DNA of 64,000 nt from Oscillospiraceae bacterium (GTDB taxonomy: Bacteria; Bacillota; Clostridia; Oscillospirales; UBA929), in contig WRLU01000011.1 in NCBI GenBank assembly GCA_009777475.1, positions 1 through 64,000 on the forward strand. The letters are read 5' to 3'. Each line of letters opens with the position of its first letter. Position 1 is the stretch's first letter. The notes beneath the pieces were generated by a model. The model saw only the letters and a list, made by a program, of their open reading frames with translations, did not search any database and was not told the origin of the DNA. Positions 59,170 through 64,000 of the stretch are shown here, piece after piece. The translations under genes and the position numbers were made by a program.

Positions 59170-60708
59170 TTAGTGCTTAAAGTGCCGCGTTCCCGTGAAT
59201 ATCATTGCGATTCCGGCTTTATTTGCCGCTTCTATTGAGTCCTGGTCACGCATTGAGCCGCCTGGATGGATGATTGCGGTAATACCGGCTCTATGCGCAG
59301 CCTCAACACAATCGGGAAACGGAAAGAACGCCTCGGATGCCAAAACGCTTCCGGCGGCGTTTTCCCCTGCATATCTTACAGCAAGCTCTAGGGCGGTAAT
59401 ACGGTTAGTCTGCCCAGGGCCGATCCCCACCGTTTTGTCACCGTTTACCAACACAATAGCATTTGATTTAACATGCTTGCACACCCTCCAGGCAAAATCC
59501 AGTCCGGCACGCTCCTTTTCGGTTGGATGCCGCTGTGTGACAAATTGAATATCATTTTCTTCATACAGAACCCTGTCGGCGGACTGAACCAAAAGCCCTC
59601 CCTGAATTTTTTTGAAGTCGCTGGTATACTCGGGGATGGGCATGGATATCTTTTCTAATGCCATCAGGCGGATATTTTTCTTTGCCATAAGTGCTTCAAG
59701 TGCTTCGTCAGTATATCCGGGAGCTAAGACGACTTCTAGGAAAATTTCAGACAAAAGCTGTGCGGTTTTTAAGTCACAAACACGGTTAAGGGCAACAATC
59801 CCTCCGAAAATAGACAGAGGGTCGGCATTATATGCGTTTTGGTACGCCTGGGATATAGTCTCCCCTAAGCCCACTCCGCAAGGATTTGCGTGCTTAACCG
59901 CTACGGCACACGGCTTGTCAAACTCTTTGACCACTGCTACTGCCGCCGCACCATCGGATATATTGTTGTAAGACAGATCCTTGCCGTGAAGCTGCTCCGC
60001 CTGTGACAGTGTTCCGGGCAGACGGCTTATGGCCCGGTAAAAAGCCGCTGATTGGTGAGGGTTCTCCCCGTAACGCAGATTTTGCGCTTTTTCGTATGTA
60101 AGGGTGAAGCTGCCGGGATACAGACAACCGGTTTTCCGGCGGAGATAGTCGGCAATCACCGCATCATAATGAGCGGTATGTTCAAAAACCTTATACGCCA
60201 GTTCAAACTTGCGCTCCTGGTGAACGCCGCCGTCCTCAAGCTGCTCTATCACTGATGAATAATCCTCAGGATCAACTACTACTACTACATCGTTCCAGTT
60301 TTTAGCTGCGGCACGGATTAACGTTGGCCCGCCTATATCAATGTTTTCAATAGCTTGATCCAGAGGAGTACCTTCCTTTCTTATGGTCTCCTTAAAGGGA
60401 TAAAGATTGATGCAGATAATATCAATCGGAAGGATGTTCAAAAGCTCAATCTGCGCCATATGGTCAGGATTTTCACGCACGGCGAGTATACCCCCATGCA
60501 CGGCGGGGTGCAGCGTTTTGAGCCGCCCATCGAGGCATTCGGGGAAGCCGGTGATTTCAGATACATTTGTCACCGGAATGCCAGCATTCTCAAGCTCTGT
60601 TTGTGTTCCTCCGGTAGAGACAATCTCATAGCCTAAAGCGGCTGTCCTCCGGGCAAAATCCACCACGCCGGTTTTGTCGGATACGCTGAACAATGCTCTC
60701 TTTTTCAT
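59170..60708 (-). CDS. purH: Bifunctional purine biosynthesis protein PurH
   Basis: PurH catalyses the last two steps to IMP: formylation of AICAR and ring closure. The 512 residues show the N-terminal MGS-like cyclohydrolase domain (SVSDKTGVVDFAR, STGGTQTELENAGI, GRLKTLHPAVHGGIL) and the C-terminal transformylase domain (LRYGENPHQSAAFY, KHANPCGVG, the Lys/His pair, and GIGPGQTNR). ATG start after AAAGGAGG. No other pur genes are adjacent. Confidence 0.95.
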   Translation of the reverse strand: MKKRALFSVSDKTGVVDFARRTAALGYEIVSTGGTQTELENAGIPVTNVSEITGFPECLDGRLKTLHPAVHGGILAVRENPDHMAQIELLNILPIDIICINLYPFKETIRKEGTPLDQAIENIDIGGPTLIRAAAKNWNDVVVVVDPEDYSSVIEQLEDGGVHQERKFELAYKVFEHTAHYDAVIADYLRRKTGCLYPGSFTLTYEKAQNLRYGENPHQSAAFYRAISRLPGTLSQAEQLHGKDLSYNNISDGAAAVAVVKEFDKPCAVAVKHANPCGVGLGETISQAYQNAYNADPLSIFGGIVALNRVCDLKTAQLLSEIFLEVVLAPGYTDEALEALMAKKNIRLMALEKISMPIPEYTSDFKKIQGGLLVQSADRVLYEENDIQFVTQRHPTEKERAGLDFAWRVCKHVKSNAIVLVNGDKTVGIGPGQTNRITALELAVRYAGENAAGSVLASEAFFPFPDCVEAAHRAGITAIIHPGGSMRDQDSIEAANKAGIAMIFTGTRHFKH

Positions 60709-60764
60709 GCTTTACGCCTCCTTTGTTTTTTCGGGTGCTACCGTTCCGTGCTGACTGTGGACTA

Positions 60765-60793
60765 AATATAACACCATATGCAGTATATGTCAA
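60765..60793 (-). promoter_or_regulatory. Promoter of purH
   Basis: Minus strand TTGACA (60793-60788), 17-bp spacer, TATATT (60770-60765). No purine riboswitch is seen in the short leader. Confidence 0.75.
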
Positions 60794-60813
60794 ACCTGCG
60801 GCATAGTTCCGGC

Positions 60814-60999
60814 TTATCGGGATTCGTTGTTAATCCATTTGACACTGTCAGGAATGATTATACTTTTCAGCGAAGAGCCATGAAATGCGTAGCTAGTTAG
60901 AGTACAAAGACCGCCGCCACACCAGCCCATAACGGCTATAGTAGGCATAATAGCACAAATTGCGCCGGATGTCAAACTTGGCAGCGCATTTTCATCCAC
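60814..60999 (-). pseudogene. Fragment of a BspA-like LRR_5 protein
   Basis: Sixty-one residues, of which the last 28 (SYAFHGSSLKSIIIPDSVKW and a few more) have the LRR_5 consensus of BspA-like surface proteins. Stop codons and a Gly-rich nonsense stretch border it, so it is a remnant. The only other LRR_5 sequence in the window is in the protein at 46026. The rest of 60709-61171 contains the purH promoter and no gene. Confidence 0.55.
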
Positions 61000-61171
61000 G
61001 GTATACTAAGCCCCCTTACTTGAGTATTAACAAGCGAAATAATGAGGGAACAGTAAGCGCGCTAGATGAGGGTTTGCACAACCCCAATGTACACACCTCA
61101 ACAACGATGTGGCAACGCGGTAATACTGGCTTGTCGTTCGGTATGAATATCTGACCAAAACCCCTGCTGTG

Positions 61172-61986
61172 TTAAAAACAAGTAAATGCCTCGACAAAAT
61201 AAGCATACTTGCTGTTTGCTACACACAAAGAATGTTGCGTGTTACAAAGGACAGTTAAAGACTCGTCTGTTATAACAGGGCTTTTGCCCTTTCGTCGATT
61301 GATTTGATATTCCAATGAATCCTCAAGCAGTCTTAGGAAAACCTTCAGTTTGACTTGATTTTTTTCATCGGTCTTATAAACCTCAATTCTGTCAAGCAAA
61401 CGATTAACGATGCCCATGCTCAACGCAGTGTCAAAAGATAGCTCTTCTGAAATAACCTTGTGCAAGATTTCAGCTTGATCGGCAAAATCTTTGGTCTGCT
61501 GCTGCTGTTGCTCGTAATCCCCAATTTGATGTTGTATAGATTCCATCTCGTCATTGAAGGCATTGTTTCGGACTTCAAATTCATCGTCCGTAAGCTTGCC
61601 TTTGAGGTTTAAATCAAGGAGCTTGTCCTTCCTCTTCATAATATCTCTGGTCTTGGTTTTTAATTTGCCAAGGTTTCCTTGAATACTGGAAGTGATGCTT
61701 ATATCGGAATATATTTTTATCAAGTCATGAATAATACTTTCCTTGCTTTTCAAAACAGAACCCATCACATAACGCATAATTTGCTGAGATAAAAGGGTTT
61801 GTTGTGTACCATGCAGATAATTTTGCCGCTGTAATTATATTTGTTTTGGCAGTCTGCGTTGCTTTGATAAATTCTGTATTGAACATCACCCAAAATCAGC
61901 AGAGCTGACTCCCGATATAGTGTACAGTTGGCTTGATGCAGAAACAATCCGAAGCCCTCGAATGCTAAAAGAACGTGCCTGCACAA
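61172..61986 (-). pseudogene. Broken serine site-specific recombinase
   Basis: Two minus-strand frames overlap around 61765-61777. The upstream one (61765-61986) ends with a recombinase zinc-ribbon-like sequence (NKYNYSGKIICMVHNKPF). The downstream one (61172-61777) is the C-terminal coiled-coil part of large serine recombinases (LKGKLTDDEFEVRNNAF, then SMGIVNRLLDRIEVYKTDE). The catalytic domain and part of the zinc ribbon are missing and the frame is shifted, so it is inactive. It probably came from a Tn4451-like or phage-like element. Confidence 0.7.
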
Positions 61987-62053
61987 TCCGGCTTATATCT
62001 TTCTGCAATGGATGAAAAGGCATTTGTTCTAACCTCTAACCGAACAGTTTACT

Positions 62054-62365
62054 ATGAGGAAGAAAGTTCCTCAACTTCCGTACAACTTTACCGATTCGGA
62101 AATGACTGCCCTGTTTGCCGCAATTGACAAATTGCCGGAAAACAAAATCGAGCCGTATTTGAATCAAATTGTTCCCACTTTATTCCGCCTGACCTACACC
62201 TGTAACGGCGTCCGGCGGGTGAAACCGCGATGCCGACTTGTGGGCGGAGCGGTTTTGAGCGGGAGGAAAACGGGACGGGATTTTAGAGTGGGAGCGAGAA
62301 AAAACGGCTCGTTTTCACAAGGAGGGTGGGCATACCGATTCCCTGTTGCCCAAGATGGACATTGA
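62054..62365 (+). pseudogene. Truncated tyrosine recombinase (integrase) fragment
   Basis: The first 53 residues (PYNFTDSEMTALFAAIDKLP, NQIVPTLFRLTYTC) match the beginning of the catalytic domain of phage/transposon integrases, which usually continues GLRPxE. Here the sequence changes to an unrelated basic stretch and ends at 62365, with no catalytic Arg, His or Tyr box. The breakpoint near 62210 may mark an insertion or deletion. Confidence 0.6.
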
Positions 62366-62398
62366 CTATGTTGTCCACCTTGACCATTTGGGTGACGA

Positions 62399-63610
62399 TT
62401 ATATTCCATCGCTCGTCATATCTTCAGATGTCGGAACGCCTTTCATAAACTTTTTCTTCCCGATTTTAAGATTTTCCTTAAACGCTTTCTTTATTGTATT
62501 AAGAACTTCTTTTGAGTTTAGTTGGGTTTTGCCAATTTTGCCAGAAGCAATCATATCCATAGCCGTTATAAACGCATTACCCAACGCAAATGTTAAAACA
62601 GCAGCTGTTGTTCCGCTAATAGCACCACCAACAACCGTGCCAGCTCCGGGAATCAATTTTAGGAGATTACTGACTACCGTTTTCCCTAAAACCGTGACTC
62701 CGCCAACTCCCGCGAGTGCTGACATAAAGCTAATAAGTTCATTTTTTTCCAACTTGAATCCGTATGTAGCTGCTATTGACCCAAGCATAGCTATTTCAGC
62801 CGCCGCAAGAACAGCGGCATCGGCAAATGGTATCGGAATAAAACCAACTGCGAAGTTTGTAACGACTGTCCCCATAACAATTTTTTGAGACTTCTCTCTT
62901 TTCAGCTTTACCGCTTTCACAGCAGAAGTCCACGCTGATTGTACCGCTTCCGGCAATAAACTGATAGAGTATTCTACAAGTTCATCAACCCCAAATGCTT
63001 TATAATCAAGTTTATCATGAGCCAAAACTGGAACCACTTTTTTCATGGGCAAATTCTTGTTTTCTAATTTTATAACGAAAGCACTGGTTAAATCCTTGTC
63101 AAAGGCTTTTGTTAAAACCATTACTGTCGGAACGCTGTTATTAGCGACATTTTTCAGAAATTCTTCTTCAACATTTTCAAATCTTTCAGATTCGACCGAA
63201 ACACAGTACCAAATAAGGTGAATCATATCCATAATATCGTTATTTTGGTTGCTTCTTATTAAATTTCCAATTTCGCTAATAGATGCTTTTTGCGTGTCTT
63301 GATTCAATTCAAGCCCAACTGTATCATAGATTCTAACAGGAACGCCCGCTTTTTCTATCATGCGTATACTTGCGGTCACAGGGTCGCCCATCCCTGTTTC
63401 AGCAATATTTTCACGAAACGCAGCATTTATCAATGAACTTTTGCCAACACCTGTACGTCCGGCAATGATAATGTTAACGCGTCCCATACTCTCCACCTTC
63501 TCAGCATATTTTTTGTTGAAATCATCAATTAAATCGCCCATATTGATATTATCAATAAAGCGATTAACTATATCTGACCAATCAAACGAAATGTCATTGT
63601 TATTTGCCAT
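62399..63610 (-). CDS. Membrane-associated Era/dynamin-like GTPase
   Basis: A 403-residue protein with an N-terminal GTPase domain and a hydrophobic C-terminal region. The ATG at 63610 (MANNNDISFDW) follows AAAGGTG. G1 is GRTGVGKSSLINAAF (about 55), the G3-like DTVGLE follows at about 97, and G4 may be LTKAFDKD (TKxxD). From about 245 on, a helical hydrophobic domain (GTVVTNFAVGFIPIPFADAA, ALAGVGGVTVLGKTVV, VGGAISGTTAAVLTFALG) resembles DUF697-type membrane-associated regions. Role unknown; similar GTPases occur in stress, tellurite-like or defence islands. It sits within remnants of mobile elements. Confidence 0.75.
   Translation of the reverse strand: MANNNDISFDWSDIVNRFIDNINMGDLIDDFNKKYAEKVESMGRVNIIIAGRTGVGKSSLINAAFRENIAETGMGDPVTASIRMIEKAGVPVRIYDTVGLELNQDTQKASISEIGNLIRSNQNNDIMDMIHLIWYCVSVESERFENVEEEFLKNVANNSVPTVMVLTKAFDKDLTSAFVIKLENKNLPMKKVVPVLAHDKLDYKAFGVDELVEYSISLLPEAVQSAWTSAVKAVKLKREKSQKIVMGTVVTNFAVGFIPIPFADAAVLAAAEIAMLGSIAATYGFKLEKNELISFMSALAGVGGVTVLGKTVVSNLLKLIPGAGTVVGGAISGTTAAVLTFALGNAFITAMDMIASGKIGKTQLNSKEVLNTIKKAFKENLKIGKKKFMKGVPTSEDMTSDGI
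63542..63556. repeat. Palindrome ATTGATATTATCAAT, inner copy
   Basis: A 15-bp palindrome in the beginning of the GTPase gene, identical to one over its -10 box about 100 bp upstream. Confidence 0.6.
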
Positions 63611-63643
63611 ATTGTTCAGCACCTTTCATTCCTGCGGATTTTT

Positions 63644-63676
63644 ATTGATATTATCAATTAGCACTTGCTTTGCCAA
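63644..63676 (-). promoter_or_regulatory. Promoter of the GTPase gene with overlapping palindrome
   Basis: Minus strand TTGGCA (63676-63671), 17-bp spacer, TAATAT (63653-63648). The -10 box lies within the palindrome ATTGATATTATCAAT (63644-63658), which recurs at 63542-63556. Two such sites could bind a repressor cooperatively. Confidence 0.6.
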
Positions 63677-63701
63677 TTAATTATGCAATTCCGTGCTTTT
63701 A

Positions 63702-63890
63702 TCATCCTGTATGTATCGCTGTATGCTTGTCCACGATAATAATTTCGTTATAATTCTGTCTTAGGATAATTATACCGCATTCCTCCAGCGAAACAGAGAA
63801 ATATTTACCCGGCTTGCCCAGCGTTTCGCCGAGGGTGGCAGCCACCTTCTCGGCGGCTTCCTGTAGCTGCTCTCGGGACTTTCCCCTGCC
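63702..63890 (-). pseudogene. Start-less open fragment
   Basis: Minus-strand frame open for 62 codons without a start, between an upstream TAA (63893-63891) and a TGA. It reads SREQLQEAAEKVAATLGETL, then GKPGKYFSVSLEE, with strongly protein-like composition, so it is likely the tail of a broken gene. The family is not recognised; tautomerase-like was considered and not supported. The rest of 63891-64000 shows no gene. Confidence 0.35.
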
Positions 63891-64000
63891 TTATTTACTG
63901 TCTGATTAACGCAATGAAATGACACCCCATTCGCCGCCCCGCGGCACTCGCGAAGGTGAATCAAACACACCGCCAACATTTAATCTTGCTACTCCTTCGG

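Noticed and set aside
60800..64000. Functional prophage or transposon
   Set aside because: Both recombinases are truncated or frameshifted and there are no structural, replication or transfer genes.

Overview
The window looks like a chromosome segment of a spore-forming Clostridia-type Firmicute of moderate G+C. The evidence is a spoIIAA-spoIIAB-sigF operon, a Noc-type ParB and SpoIIIE; a fatty acid operon that uses FabK; a three-subunit, probably electron-bifurcating [FeFe] hydrogenase; TTG starts behind strong purine-rich ribosome binding sites; and consensus SigA promoters. No species can be named from the sequence alone.

Layout. 1-5.5 kb: the 3' end of a surface-protein gene converging on a fabH-fabK-fabG-fabF-accB-fabZ operon. 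5.6-5.84 kb: a probable structured small RNA (6S-like) with its own promoter and terminator. 6-10.2 kb: hydrogenase operon. 10.4-13.7 kb: ribF and spoIIIE. 13.7-25.2 kb (minus strand): Ca2+ P-type ATPase, LCP cell-wall ligase, a large secreted Gly/Asn-repeat protein, secA, an AI-2E-type permease and ychF. 25.4-34 kb: a secreted RCC1-repeat protein, murI-DUF1934-tadA, a DUF975-like membrane protein, pgk and a chemoreceptor. 34.1-44.3 kb: a polymorphic toxin locus (below). 44.3-60.7 kb: Fe-S aldo/keto reductase, XRE regulator, secreted InlB/Flg_new-repeat protein, spoIIA operon, noc, a double-parvulin foldase, a sodium/solute symporter, tRNA-Asp and tRNA-Val, hpt, ftsH, rsmA, prs and purH. 60.8-64 kb: a worn-out accessory patch with an LRR fragment, broken serine and tyrosine recombinases, and an intact dynamin/Era-like GTPase with its own promoter.

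The most interesting region is 34.1-44.3 kb. One full-length Sec-exported toxin gene (34115-35533) carries a Gly/Ala-rich hydrophobic 'module' just before its C-terminal toxic domain. Downstream, the same GC-rich module recurs six more times (five usable copies and one 20-bp scar). Each usable copy is fused in frame to an AT-rich C-terminal domain without signal peptide or N-terminal part, and each is followed by one or two probable immunity genes. Two of these domains are papain-fold toxins (Tox-PL-2-like), one resembles a colicin-D-like nuclease, and one is unassigned and present in intact and chimeric form. Deletion scars, tail duplications and mosaic immunity genes show repeated recombination at the module. 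I read this as a store of orphan toxin-tip/immunity cassettes that can be swapped onto the single exported toxin, analogous to orphan CdiA-CT or Rhs tips but built on a small Sec-secreted Firmicutes toxin.

Starts, domains and families were read by eye. Family names rest on motif recognition, not database searches.
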